From assembly GCA_902609235.1 (NCBI GenBank), contig CACLRF010000001.1, forward strand, positions 1 through 64,000: a stretch of DNA of 64,000 bases, read 5' to 3'. Below the pieces are notes generated by a model, which ran no database searches, was not told where the DNA came from, and saw only the letters and a list, made by a program, of their open reading frames with translations. This document shows positions 47,064 through 56,677 of the stretch, piece by piece. This DNA comes from an uncultured Pelagibacteraceae bacterium. GTDB taxonomy: Bacteria; Pseudomonadota; Alphaproteobacteria; Pelagibacterales; Pelagibacteraceae. The position numbers and the translations under genes were made by a program. Positions within the stretch are counted from its first letter, which is position 1; each line of letters starts with the position of its first letter.

Positions 47064-47608
47064 TGTTCGCAGAATTTTTAAATATAATTTTTAAGTCAAT
47101 AAAATTAGACAAAACTCTTTATTCGGATAATAAAAATTTTGGAGAAGCTTCAATATACTTTGCAGGGATTATAATGATACTAGATGGTATCGCTGGGGCA
47201 GTAGCGGCGAATACCATTATTAAAACAGCAATTGCAATGTCTGGTCTAACTGCAATAGTTACTTGGCTAATATGGGCAATTTTTATTTTTGTAATTGGAG
47301 TTAAATTATTTCCTGATAAGCAAACCAAAGTTTCATTTAAAAAAGTTTTAACAGCTGTTGGATTTGCACATGCCCCTGGTTTATTAAGATTTTTTGCGGT
47401 CACACCAGATTTAATGATACCAATAATTTTTCTTACTCAGTTCTGGATTTTTGCAAGTTTAATAATATCAACTAAACAAATATTGAGTTTAAAATCTAAT
47501 TTTAAATCTTTTGGGATTGTGCTTTTATCCTTTTTAATTATTGCATTTTTATCTATCTCATTTGTAATGAGTAGAATGAATATGCTTCCAGTAAGTCAAA
47601 TCAATTAA
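47063..47608 (+). CDS. Yip1-like membrane protein
   Basis: 181 aa, five hydrophobic segments with Yip1 pattern (GIAGAVAANTIIKT...FKKVLTAVGFAHAPGLLRFF). Confidence 0.65.
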   Translation: MFAEFLNIIFKSIKLDKTLYSDNKNFGEASIYFAGIIMILDGIAGAVAANTIIKTAIAMSGLTAIVTWLIWAIFIFVIGVKLFPDKQTKVSFKKVLTAVGFAHAPGLLRFFAVTPDLMIPIIFLTQFWIFASLIISTKQILSLKSNFKSFGIVLLSFLIIAFLSISFVMSRMNMLPVSQIN

Positions 47609-47772
47609 AGTGGAAATATAGTCTTAGATACTCTACAAGATTTACATAATTTAAACCCAGTAAGAATTAAATTTTGAGTAACACTCTCGTCTTCCTCTTT
47701 GCATTCATCGCAAATATTGTTTAATTCTTCAGTATCTACCTTTAGATTTTTTTCATCAATTTTATCAATCAT
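47605..47772 (-). CDS. Small four-Cys (zinc-ribbon-like) protein, absent from ORF track
   Basis: MIDKIDEKNLKVDTEELNNICDECKEEDESVTQNLILTGFKLCKSCRVSKTIFPL: CxxC...CxxC; overlaps the stop of the 47765 gene. Confidence 0.6.
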   Translation of the reverse strand: MIDKIDEKNLKVDTEELNNICDECKEEDESVTQNLILTGFKLCKSCRVSKTIFPL

Positions 47773-48376
47773 TATCTGTCAAACCAGCACCTGCCGCACC
47801 CTCTTTTAAACTGTCACTCTCTTCAACAAAAGTTTCTTCGGATAACTTGTATAAATTATTCCATTCATCGTCTGTAAAGTTATCTTCATTTTCAATTAGA
47901 TTGACCTCAATTGTATTCGCTATCTTTGGAAATTCTTGATCAACAAAATTTGAAAAAATATTTACATTTAGATTTAATAACATTTTTTTTTCATCTATTT
48001 TTACATTAATTTTTTTTCCAATAATTTCTGATGAACGACTTATGAAGGAAATAAAAATTATTGGATAAGCGATATTTTTAAACTCAATTTTTTTTAAATT
48101 TCCTAAAACATTTATTTGATCTAAAAAACTAACACCTAAAGTAATTGGACAGTAAGGATAATTCGATGAAGAGTTATTTTCACTAATTAAATTTAAATTT
48201 TCAAATTTACTTTTATTTTTTTGATTAAAATATTCATTAAGGTGCTTAATACCTGGTAAACTAAATAGCTCTAACAATCTTATGCTTTTTCCTGTTTCCT
48301 CAGAAACTCCCCAAGAATATCCTGCTGCCTTTGAAGCTCTTTTAACAGTAGTTTCAATTTCACTCAGTGATTTCAT
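47765..48376 (-). CDS. DUF3726-like protein
   Basis: SLSEIETTVKRASKAAGYSWGVSEETGKSIRLLELFSLPGI N-terminus. Confidence 0.65.
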   Translation of the reverse strand: MKSLSEIETTVKRASKAAGYSWGVSEETGKSIRLLELFSLPGIKHLNEYFNQKNKSKFENLNLISENNSSSNYPYCPITLGVSFLDQINVLGNLKKIEFKNIAYPIIFISFISRSSEIIGKKINVKIDEKKMLLNLNVNIFSNFVDQEFPKIANTIEVNLIENEDNFTDDEWNNLYKLSEETFVEESDSLKEGAAGAGLTDND

Positions 48377-48378
48377 TA

Positions 48379-50040
48379 TTAAATATTAGTTTTATATACC
48401 CACTGCTCGTCATAACTTTTTAACTCATTTGGAAGTGGAGCTCCTTGGAACATACAAATTCTTAACCATTTGTCAGATCGTGGATCAAATTTTAATGCCC
48501 CAAAAAAAGATAATTTTAGTCTTAGCATGTCAATTGGCATCAAATCTTTACCAATTATATTATCTTGTATTTCTGAATAAGGAAATTTTTCTACAATAAA
48601 AGCTCTCCTTACAACATGTCTTAAGTCAGAATTTGAAGTTAAAAACTCAGCAATAGTTAAACTATTTTTTGAGACTAATAATTTGTCATAAAGTTTTTTT
48701 ATATCTTTTGCTATTGCTAACGGTTGTTCTAATTCTGATCCATGCTCTTCAAAACGATCAGCCAATCTGGGTTCTTCTTTATTTTTTGAAATAAACCAAA
48801 AGTTTTTATTATTTTCTTTTTCTTCAAAATTAATATCTAGAATATTAGAATACTTTGCTTCTATTATATTCCGTAATTCTTCAACTTTTCTATGAGCTGG
48901 GATATTAAAATATTTATCTTCATCTGAGCTCATTTCTTTTACCAAAGGATTTACAATATTGTTATAGGGTTCCATCATTATTGAAACAATGTATTCAATA
49001 CATTCCTCACAAGTATTATCCTCCAACCATTGATATATTTCATTAAAGGGATATTCGCTCTTAAAATTAAAATTTTTATCTATAAAATCTAAAAATTTTT
49101 CAACATCATTTAATAATGAAGAAATTTTTTTTTGTTGATATTCGCTATCAGTATTCCAGCTTGTAATGTTTCTTAATGATTTTTTTACACAATCTATAAA
49201 TAAATCACTATCTTGACTTTTTACATCCTTGATTTCCCTAATTTCTTTAAGCGCCCTTTCTCTACTTAAAATCCAATTATTTAATAGAGTTGGATGATTA
49301 ACTATAAAAGGAGCCATACCTAAGCCTGTAGAATTACCAATTCCCAAGTTTTTACAAATATTATCATCTAACATAACAGCTGTTTTTGGATTTTTATGAT
49401 AAGCAACATGATTAACTTGATCAAAAGTAAATTGTCTTACCAGATAAACCAACATCATTTCTAATCTGAATGGACCATTAATTTCTTCACGATTTTTAAT
49501 TCTAAATCGGTCTGCAAGACCAAATTTACCCGATCCATATACTGCTGTAGTCCTATATAAATAGCCTACTTTTGATAATAAGTTTAAATTTGGCTGCTGA
49601 CCTTTGCTCAAACTTTCAACTACATGATTATAAATTCTTACTGATTTGTTTGCTCTTGATAAAGTTAATTCTTTATAAGAAAGTCTACCAACTTCTTGTT
49701 TTGGAACTTCATTTTTTAATCTTTCAATGTCTTTTTTTGTAGGAACTCCATCATGTAATGTAAAAGCTGCATCCCATTTTGTTGCAATAACTCTGTCTGA
49801 TCTTTCCTCATCTTTGATTTCATTTGCAAAACAAACTAAAGAATAAACTCTTTTATTTTTTTTAAATGAATAAACAGCTTCTCCGAAACCATTTTCATTT
49901 AAATTAAATAAATCTCTTTTATACTCCCACTCTTTAAATTCATTAAGAAAACTTCTTAAAAAAGATAATTTTGATTGATGAAAAGATCCTAGCCTTGATA
50001 ATTTCATTATCTTATTCGGGTCTCTCAAATCAACTTTCAT
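48379..50040 (-). CDS. Conserved hypothetical protein (553 aa), function not recognised
   Basis: Long soluble ORF; LGIGNSTGLGMAPFIVNHPTLLNNWI segment; operonic with DUF3726-like and M19-like genes. Confidence 0.7.
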   Translation of the reverse strand: MKVDLRDPNKIMKLSRLGSFHQSKLSFLRSFLNEFKEWEYKRDLFNLNENGFGEAVYSFKKNKRVYSLVCFANEIKDEERSDRVIATKWDAAFTLHDGVPTKKDIERLKNEVPKQEVGRLSYKELTLSRANKSVRIYNHVVESLSKGQQPNLNLLSKVGYLYRTTAVYGSGKFGLADRFRIKNREEINGPFRLEMMLVYLVRQFTFDQVNHVAYHKNPKTAVMLDDNICKNLGIGNSTGLGMAPFIVNHPTLLNNWILSRERALKEIREIKDVKSQDSDLFIDCVKKSLRNITSWNTDSEYQQKKISSLLNDVEKFLDFIDKNFNFKSEYPFNEIYQWLEDNTCEECIEYIVSIMMEPYNNIVNPLVKEMSSDEDKYFNIPAHRKVEELRNIIEAKYSNILDINFEEKENNKNFWFISKNKEEPRLADRFEEHGSELEQPLAIAKDIKKLYDKLLVSKNSLTIAEFLTSNSDLRHVVRRAFIVEKFPYSEIQDNIIGKDLMPIDMLRLKLSFFGALKFDPRSDKWLRICMFQGAPLPNELKSYDEQWVYKTNI

Positions 50041-50042
50041 AA

Positions 50043-51029
50043 TTAAATAGTTTTATAAAAATTGTACCAGTTATTTCCAAGTATTCCATGTGTCTCGGTA
50101 TCTGAAAAACCTGTTTTTTTTAGACCTTTTTCAATATTTGAGAACCCTCTTGCATCAATAAACCAATCAGGTTGTTTCGGAAAACCTGGTTTATTTTTTG
50201 AACCTTCACCAAAATTTTTACTTTTAGACCAAGAACCATTTCTCATCCATTCGACAACAGTATCTGGATGATCTAAACAAAGATCTGATCCTATTCCTAT
50301 TTTTTTTACATCCATTATTTCAGCTGTTTTTGCCACCATTTCACAAAAACTATCTAGAGTACAATTTGTATTTTCTTTTAAGTGATGAGGGTATAATGAT
50401 AAACCCAACATACCACCACTATCACTCAAAATTTTTAATAAATCTGAGGATTTGTTTCTTTTCGCTGGATGCCAAAAAGATGGATTTGCATGTGTGATTG
50501 CTATTGGTTTTTCACTTAACTCAATTGCATCTAGAGTGCTTTTTTCTGCAGAATGTGACATATCAATCACGAGACCAACTCTATTCATTTCTCTTATAAC
50601 CTCACGTCCAAAATTTGTAACACCGCTATCTACTTTTTCATAACAACCTGTTGCTAGCAAAGATTGGTTATTATAAGTAAGTTGCATAAATCTACATCCT
50701 AATTGATGAACCTTTTCAACTAACATTATATCATCTTCTATTGGCGAACAATTTTGAAAACCAAAGAATATTGCAGTTTTGTTTTCTTCATTAGCTTTAT
50801 CAATATCGTGAAAATTCTTACCAGGAAAAATTAAATCAGAGTTCTCATGAAATAATTTTTCCCATTTTTTTATTTCAAGTTGTAATTCATCAAAATCTTC
50901 ATGATAGACAATGGTAACATGGACGGCATCTAATCCAGCAGATCTGTTGACCTCAAAGATTTTCCTAGACCAATTACAATATTGAAGATTATCGATTTTA
51001 TAATTCATAGTATGCTTAACTCTAATCAA
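50043..51029 (-). CDS. Membrane dipeptidase / peptidase M19-like protein
   Basis: LVIDMSHSAEKSTLDAIELSEKPIAITHANP, IGIGSDLCLD; true start may be Met at 51008. Confidence 0.8.
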   Translation of the reverse strand: MIRVKHTMNYKIDNLQYCNWSRKIFEVNRSAGLDAVHVTIVYHEDFDELQLEIKKWEKLFHENSDLIFPGKNFHDIDKANEENKTAIFFGFQNCSPIEDDIMLVEKVHQLGCRFMQLTYNNQSLLATGCYEKVDSGVTNFGREVIREMNRVGLVIDMSHSAEKSTLDAIELSEKPIAITHANPSFWHPAKRNKSSDLLKILSDSGGMLGLSLYPHHLKENTNCTLDSFCEMVAKTAEIMDVKKIGIGSDLCLDHPDTVVEWMRNGSWSKSKNFGEGSKNKPGFPKQPDWFIDARGFSNIEKGLKKTGFSDTETHGILGNNWYNFYKTI

Positions 51030-51102
51030 TATGTATTTTAAATACTATTAATTTTATTGAAATTTTAAGTTAATTTTGAAATAAACAGATTGATCAATTT
51101 TC

Positions 51103-51594
51103 ATGAAAAAAAATAGTAAATTAAAAGTTTCAATCATAATGGGAAGTCAATCTGACTATGAAGTAATGAAACTAGCCGAAAAAACCCTAAAAAAAATTGG
51201 AGTTTCATTTGAAACAAAAATTATATCTGCTCACAGAACACCACAAAGAATGTATGAATATGCTGCAAAAGTTGAGCAAAATAATATAGGAGTAATAATT
51301 GCAGGTGCTGGAGGATCTGCTCATCTTCCAGGTATGATATCAGCACTTACACATTTGCCAGTACTTGGTGTTCCTGTTGAAAGTAAAAAACTTAAAGGTT
51401 TAGATAGTTTGTTATCAATTGCACAAATGCCTAAAGGAATACCTGTGGGAACACTTGCTATAGGAGAGGATGGCGCCATTAATGCTGCTTTATTGGCTGC
51501 AGCAATAATTGCTAATACTAATTCAGATGTTAATAAAAAACTTAAAAATTTTAGAACGTTACAAACTAAATCTGTAAAGAAATCTCCAAAATAA
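51103..51594 (+). CDS. purE: N5-carboxyaminoimidazole ribonucleotide mutase
   Basis: SIIMGSQSDYEVM, SAHRTPQRM, IIAGAGGSAHLPGMISALTHLPVLGVPV. Confidence 0.96.
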   Translation: MKKNSKLKVSIIMGSQSDYEVMKLAEKTLKKIGVSFETKIISAHRTPQRMYEYAAKVEQNNIGVIIAGAGGSAHLPGMISALTHLPVLGVPVESKKLKGLDSLLSIAQMPKGIPVGTLAIGEDGAINAALLAAAIIANTNSDVNKKLKNFRTLQTKSVKKSPK

Positions 51595-51595
51595 A

Positions 51596-52642
51596 ATGTC
51601 AGAAATTACTCTTGGTATCATCGGAGGTGGACAACTTGGAAGTATGCTTGCAATAGCAGCTAAAAAATTAAATATTAACACTGTTGTTTTTTGTGATGAC
51701 ATAGATGCACCAGTACAAAATTTTTGCAATCAATTTGTTACAGGTAGTTATGATAATAAAGAAAAAATATCAGAATTTATAAATCAGGTTGATTTAGTAA
51801 CTTATGAATTTGAAAATATTCCATTTGAAACACTAAATGAAATAAACAAATTGAAACCTGTTTTGCCAAAGCCTTCAGTTAACAGATTAATTCAACATCG
51901 ATTAGCTGAAAAAGATTTTGTTAATAAATTAAATATTAGAACAACAAGATATGTTTCGATTGAAAAAAAATCTGACATGGATGCTTTAGAAGATTTTTTA
52001 CCAGGAATATTAAAAACAACAACACTTGGTTATGATGGAAAGGGTCAATATCCAATTAAATCAGGCGATGAACTTAATTCATTGAATATTGATTTTACAA
52101 AAGGATATATTCTTGAAAAACTTGTGAAATTAAAAAAAGAGATTTCAATTATCATTACAAGATTTGGTAACAATAAATATGAAATTTATGAACCAATAGA
52201 AAACACTCACGAAGATCAAATTTTAAAATATTCAAAAATACCTGCTGAAATTAATGAAAAGATTTTTAATCAATCTAAAGATTGGGCAATACTGATAGCT
52301 GAAGAACTTAAATATGTAGGAACTTTATGTGTAGAATTTTTTATTGATAGAAATAATAATCTTTATGTTAATGAGATTGCACCAAGAGTACATAATTCAG
52401 GACATCTAACAATAAATGCTTTTAATGTGAGTCAATTTGAAAATCATATTAGAGCTGTGTGTGGTTTAGAACAAATTCCCTTAAAAAAAATATCTAATGC
52501 TAAAATGATGAATTTGCTTGGTGATCAAATTACTCATTATAGAAACATGCAAAAGTTTAAAGATAATGAATTTTTCTTTGATTATTTAAAAAAAGATGTA
52601 AAAGAAAAAAGAAAAATGGGCCATATCACAACATTAATATAA
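51596..52642 (+). CDS. purK: N5-carboxyaminoimidazole ribonucleotide synthase
   Basis: LGIIGGGQLGSMLAIAAKKL, NEIAPRVHNSGHLTINAFNVSQFENHIRAV, MGHITTL. Confidence 0.96.
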   Translation: MSEITLGIIGGGQLGSMLAIAAKKLNINTVVFCDDIDAPVQNFCNQFVTGSYDNKEKISEFINQVDLVTYEFENIPFETLNEINKLKPVLPKPSVNRLIQHRLAEKDFVNKLNIRTTRYVSIEKKSDMDALEDFLPGILKTTTLGYDGKGQYPIKSGDELNSLNIDFTKGYILEKLVKLKKEISIIITRFGNNKYEIYEPIENTHEDQILKYSKIPAEINEKIFNQSKDWAILIAEELKYVGTLCVEFFIDRNNNLYVNEIAPRVHNSGHLTINAFNVSQFENHIRAVCGLEQIPLKKISNAKMMNLLGDQITHYRNMQKFKDNEFFFDYLKKDVKEKRKMGHITTLI

Positions 52643-53110
52643 ATGTTAAAATCAATAGAAGGCAATTTTGATAATCCAGAAGTTAATGAGCTTCTAACCA
52701 AACATTTTGTTGAACTTAGAGCTGCCTCTCCGGAGGGAAGTGCTCATGTCCTTGATATTCCTGGTTTAAAAGTAACATCAATTAAATTTTGGAGTTTATG
52801 GAATAATGAAAAACTGATCGGTTGTGGTGCTTTAAAGTTTTTAGATAAAGAACATGGGGAATTTAAATCTATAAGAATTCATGATAATTTTAGAAAGCAA
52901 GGCCAAGGGATAATTGTAATCAATCATTTAATTGATGAAGCTAAAAAGCTTAAAATAAAAAGATTAAGTATTGAAACAGGAGCAGGTGATTTTTTTATAC
53001 CAGCAAGAAAACTTTTCAAAAAAACTGGTTTCACCGTGTGCGAACCTTTCGCACATTATAAAGAAGACATTAATTCTGTCTATTTAACTAAGTTTATTGA
53101 CGATATTTAA
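52643..53110 (+). CDS. GNAT acetyltransferase
   Basis: HGEFKSIRIHDNFRKQGQGIIVINHLIDEAKKLKIKRLSIETG. Confidence 0.88.
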   Translation: MLKSIEGNFDNPEVNELLTKHFVELRAASPEGSAHVLDIPGLKVTSIKFWSLWNNEKLIGCGALKFLDKEHGEFKSIRIHDNFRKQGQGIIVINHLIDEAKKLKIKRLSIETGAGDFFIPARKLFKKTGFTVCEPFAHYKEDINSVYLTKFIDDI

Positions 53111-53226
53111 AAAAATATTTTAATTGTTAATCTATTTTGTTGACAAAACCCAATAAAAACTAAAGAAAGCCAATATTACTTAATTATAAGTAATTATTAA
53201 ACATAACAATAAGTAAGAAGATAAAT

Positions 53227-53433
53227 ATGAGTCTACAAGGTAAAGTAAAATGGTTCAATCCAACCAAAGGTTTTGGTTTTATTGAAAGAGAAGATAAAGA
53301 AAAAGATGTGTTTGTACATGTTTCAGCAGTAAGAGACGCTGGTATGAACGGTTTAGATGAGGGTCAAACTTTGACTTTCGATGTTGAAGATGGTCCCAAA
53401 GGTCCTTCAGCAGTTAACTTAAAAACTGCATAA
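53227..53433 (+). CDS. Cold-shock protein (CspA family)
   Basis: [31 protein letters not shown]. Confidence 0.96.
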   Translation: MSLQGKVKWFNPTKGFGFIEREDKEKDVFVHVSAVRDAGMNGLDEGQTLTFDVEDGPKGPSAVNLKTA

Positions 53434-53445
53434 TTTCACACTTCC

Positions 53446-53496
53446 TATTGGCTGAAAAATTTCATTTGTAATTACAAATTTAGTATTCAGCCAATA
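53446..53496 (+). other. Nested inverted repeat downstream of csp
   Basis: TATTGGCTGAA...TTCAGCCAATA (11-bp perfect arms) around perfect palindrome TTTGTAATTACAAA (53465-53478). Confidence 0.82.
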
Positions 53497-53573
53497 CCTT
53501 AATTAATAACAATCTTTAAACACAATTATTAATTATAGATTGAAATTAATAAATTAATAAATTAATCAAAATT

Positions 53574-54320
53574 ATGATTGGAATTTTAGGTGGAATGGGA
53601 ACTCAAGCTGGTCTTGATTTTTGTAACAAGCTTGCTGTTCTGAATAGAGGAAAAATTGATCAAGAGTATCCATTATTTTTACTTTATAACAAATCAAATA
53701 TTCCAGGTAGACCTGAATCTATTGGTTCTCAAACTAAAAATCTTTCTAACAAATCTACAAATAAAACAAGTAGAGCAAAATATAACAAAGTATTAAATAG
53801 CTTATTGAAGGGTTGTAAGCTTCTAGAAAAGAATAAATGTAAATTTATAGTTATACCTTGTAACACGGCTCATTACTGGTTTGAGGATTTACAAAATAAA
53901 ATCAATATTCCAATAATCAATATGCCAAAGGAAGTTTTTAAATTTACAAAAAAAAAATGTAAGAAAAACTCTAAAGTTGGCCTATTAGCAACTGAGGGTA
54001 CTCTTAAAACTGGTGTTTATAAAAAATTTTTTGAAAAGCATTATCAATTGATAGAACCATCTCAAAAAATGCAAAAATTTTCAGTCAATAAAGCTATTAG
54101 ATTGGTTAAAATGGGTAATGTTAAAGCAGCAGCAAAAGCTATTAAACCCGCAATTGACTCCTTAATTAAGATGAAGTGCAAAAAAATTATTTTAGGTTGT
54201 ACAGAGCTACCTATTGCAATTTTTGCATTTAAATCATTTAAAAATGTTAAATCTTCAAAAGTTTTCTTAGATCCAAATTTAATTTTGGCTCATTCAGCTA
54301 TGGTTAAGCATAAAAATTAG
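53574..54320 (+). CDS. Aspartate/glutamate racemase family protein
   Basis: IGILGGMGTQAGLDF, VIPCNTAHYW, LGCTELPIAI. Confidence 0.88.
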   Translation: MIGILGGMGTQAGLDFCNKLAVLNRGKIDQEYPLFLLYNKSNIPGRPESIGSQTKNLSNKSTNKTSRAKYNKVLNSLLKGCKLLEKNKCKFIVIPCNTAHYWFEDLQNKINIPIINMPKEVFKFTKKKCKKNSKVGLLATEGTLKTGVYKKFFEKHYQLIEPSQKMQKFSVNKAIRLVKMGNVKAAAKAIKPAIDSLIKMKCKKIILGCTELPIAIFAFKSFKNVKSSKVFLDPNLILAHSAMVKHKN

Positions 54321-54323
54321 CTT

Positions 54324-54764
54324 ATGAATACCAAGAATGAAAAGCCATATGTGTTGAGAGCTGCTGAATTTGTTTATTCAAATATAATTGAAATTAAAAA
54401 ACAAAATCCTGAAATAAATAACATACAAGCATTTGAAATTTTTATGACTACTAAAGAATATGAAATCTTAAGTTCTGGAGAATTTCATGAAAAATGGTTT
54501 TTAGAACTTAAGAATAATAAATTTATTGACTCAATTACCAAAAAAAAAATCAATGGAGAAACTTTAAGACTTTTGGAACTTCAAAAAGATTCAATGGTTA
54601 AATTTCTAATGAAAATACCAAAGCTTTATTATACTAAAAGTCATTTTCCACTAGAGATTTCACAAAGAGCTTTTGATCATTTATGGAGAGTTTGTGAAAG
54701 CTATGAAATGTGGTGTAAAGAAACTAATCAAGAAAATTTGATATATCTAAATATTATTGAGTAG
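54324..54764 (+). CDS. Hypothetical protein (146 aa)
   Basis: Intact ORF directly after the racemase; family not recognised. Confidence 0.55.
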   Translation: MNTKNEKPYVLRAAEFVYSNIIEIKKQNPEINNIQAFEIFMTTKEYEILSSGEFHEKWFLELKNNKFIDSITKKKINGETLRLLELQKDSMVKFLMKIPKLYYTKSHFPLEISQRAFDHLWRVCESYEMWCKETNQENLIYLNIIE

Positions 54765-55128
54765 TATTATTTAAATTTATTATTGATCTAGTAATATTAA
54801 TTCGTTTTTTAACTAATTTTTGAAAATTTTGATTATCGATTTTTTTTCTTGTTGTCTTAATTCTATTTTCAACTAATTGTCTTAATTCATCATTAAATTT
54901 ATTTTTTTGATTTTTTTTGTCTATTCCCTCTTTAACTAATGTTAAAGAATTTTTTCCAGTTTTTTTCTTTATAGTTCGATCTATCATAAATTGAGCTGTT
55001 GCTTTGTAAACACTCCCTGAAGTAATAACTGTAACACCTGGCCCAATAATTGATGCGAAAGGCACAAAACCAGTTAAAAAGAGGAATGAGAATATAAAAG
55101 TTAAAATTTTAAGCAATCTAAAATTCAT
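54754..55128 (-). CDS. Hypothetical exported/membrane protein (124 aa)
   Basis: N-terminal hydrophobic segment then basic helical region. Confidence 0.55.
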   Translation of the reverse strand: MNFRLLKILTFIFSFLFLTGFVPFASIIGPGVTVITSGSVYKATAQFMIDRTIKKKTGKNSLTLVKEGIDKKNQKNKFNDELRQLVENRIKTTRKKIDNQNFQKLVKKRINITRSIINLNNTTQ

Positions 55129-55227
55129 ATTTAAAAACCTACGTGATTTGACAATCTATTTCTATAAATAATTAGTTCATTTTAGGTGTGATTTGTTTAT
55201 TTTATTAATTTTATTTGTTTATTAAAT

Positions 55228-56079
55228 ATGATGATTAGAATATTTCCTTTTATATTTGTACTTCTATGGTCTTCAGCTTTCATAACAACCAAGCCTATTA
55301 TAGATAACAGTGATCCATTTGCGGCTCTAGCTTTTAGATTTGCTTTAGTTGCTTTAGGTTTTTTTATATTTTCAATTTATTCAAAACAAAAAATTCTGGT
55401 AAGTAAAAAAAACTTTTTTGAATCTTTTTTTAGTGGTGTCTTATTCCATGGTTTTTATCTTGGTGGTGTCTTTTACTCAATTTCAATAGGCATGCCTACA
55501 GCAATAGCAGCATTAATTGTCACTCTTCAACCAATTCTAACAAATGCATTAAGCGGCCCCATATTAAATGAAAAAGTATCTACAAAACAATGGATTGGTG
55601 TTTTATTAGGATTTGCTGGCGCAGGAATTGTATTAGGTTTTGATATTGGTTCAAAAATACCAGCAGCAGGATTGATTGCAACAATAATAGCTTTATTAGC
55701 AATTACTTTTTCAACTTTATGGCAAAAAAAATTGAGTAACAATTTACCTTTGTCTACGAGTAATATGAATCAAGCTCTTGGTGGTTGTTTATTTCATTTG
55801 TTAATAATAATTTTATTTATTGATCCATATATTGATTTCTCACAAACTTTTATTATTGCAATGAGCCATCAAATATTTTTGGTGTCATTTGGTGCATTTA
55901 CAATATTAATGTTTTTAATAAAACATAACTCAGCAAGCAAAACCGTTTCTATTTTTTTTTTAATTCCAGCGACGTCTGCTTTTATGGCATGGCTTTTCCT
56001 AAATGAAAGTTTAACTAGATTGGATCTAATTGGATTTCTAATTACTTCTATAGGTGTTTATATTGCTACAAGAGATTGA
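55228..56079 (+). CDS. EamA/DMT-superfamily permease
   Basis: About 10 TM; ALAFRFALVALGFF, IAALIVTLQPILTNALSGPILNEKVSTKQWIGVLLGFAGAGIVLG. Confidence 0.88.
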   Translation: MMIRIFPFIFVLLWSSAFITTKPIIDNSDPFAALAFRFALVALGFFIFSIYSKQKILVSKKNFFESFFSGVLFHGFYLGGVFYSISIGMPTAIAALIVTLQPILTNALSGPILNEKVSTKQWIGVLLGFAGAGIVLGFDIGSKIPAAGLIATIIALLAITFSTLWQKKLSNNLPLSTSNMNQALGGCLFHLLIIILFIDPYIDFSQTFIIAMSHQIFLVSFGAFTILMFLIKHNSASKTVSIFFLIPATSAFMAWLFLNESLTRLDLIGFLITSIGVYIATRD

Positions 56080-56089
56080 AAATATAAAA

Positions 56090-56677
56090 TTATTTAAATT
56101 CGAAGCCAAACTCTAGAGATGCATCTGTGATAGAATGATATAAAGATTCTCCAAAACTTCTTAGCGTAAATAACCTTACTTTATTTGGATTTTGACCTAA
56201 TATGTCTACAGTGAAAGCTATTCCATTATAAGTTGAGTTAATTGAATTATTTTTATCTAGTGTATTAAAATTAAAAGGACATCCTTTTTTCAAAACTTCT
56301 ATCGTATCATTTCCTTCGATTTCAATAATAGCTCTTGAATGAGATAAATCTGTTACAGCAAAGTTTGTATCTTTAAATTTATCTACTATATTTTTTATTA
56401 AATCTTTTTTTGTTGAAACTAAAAGCCAGTTTTTTGGTCCATTCCACATAATCCTTGTAGTTTCATTAAACACTACAGTTAGAGGTTCATTTTTAAATTT
56501 TAAACCATCAATATCAATACTCTCAAATGAAACTGAAGAATTTTTATACTGTACTATTTGAACAATTAATAAATTTTGGATTTCAGATATTTTAAGTAAA
56601 TCATTTTCATTTTTACCTTCATAATCTCCAAAGTGTCCTTTTGCATGAACATTTGATAAAGCTGAAATCAATGTCAT
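56090..56677 (-). CDS. soxG: Sarcosine oxidase gamma subunit
   Basis: [40 protein letters not shown]; downstream of soxA. Confidence 0.87.
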   Translation of the reverse strand: MTLISALSNVHAKGHFGDYEGKNENDLLKISEIQNLLIVQIVQYKNSSVSFESIDIDGLKFKNEPLTVVFNETTRIMWNGPKNWLLVSTKKDLIKNIVDKFKDTNFAVTDLSHSRAIIEIEGNDTIEVLKKGCPFNFNTLDKNNSINSTYNGIAFTVDILGQNPNKVRLFTLRSFGESLYHSITDASLEFGFEFK

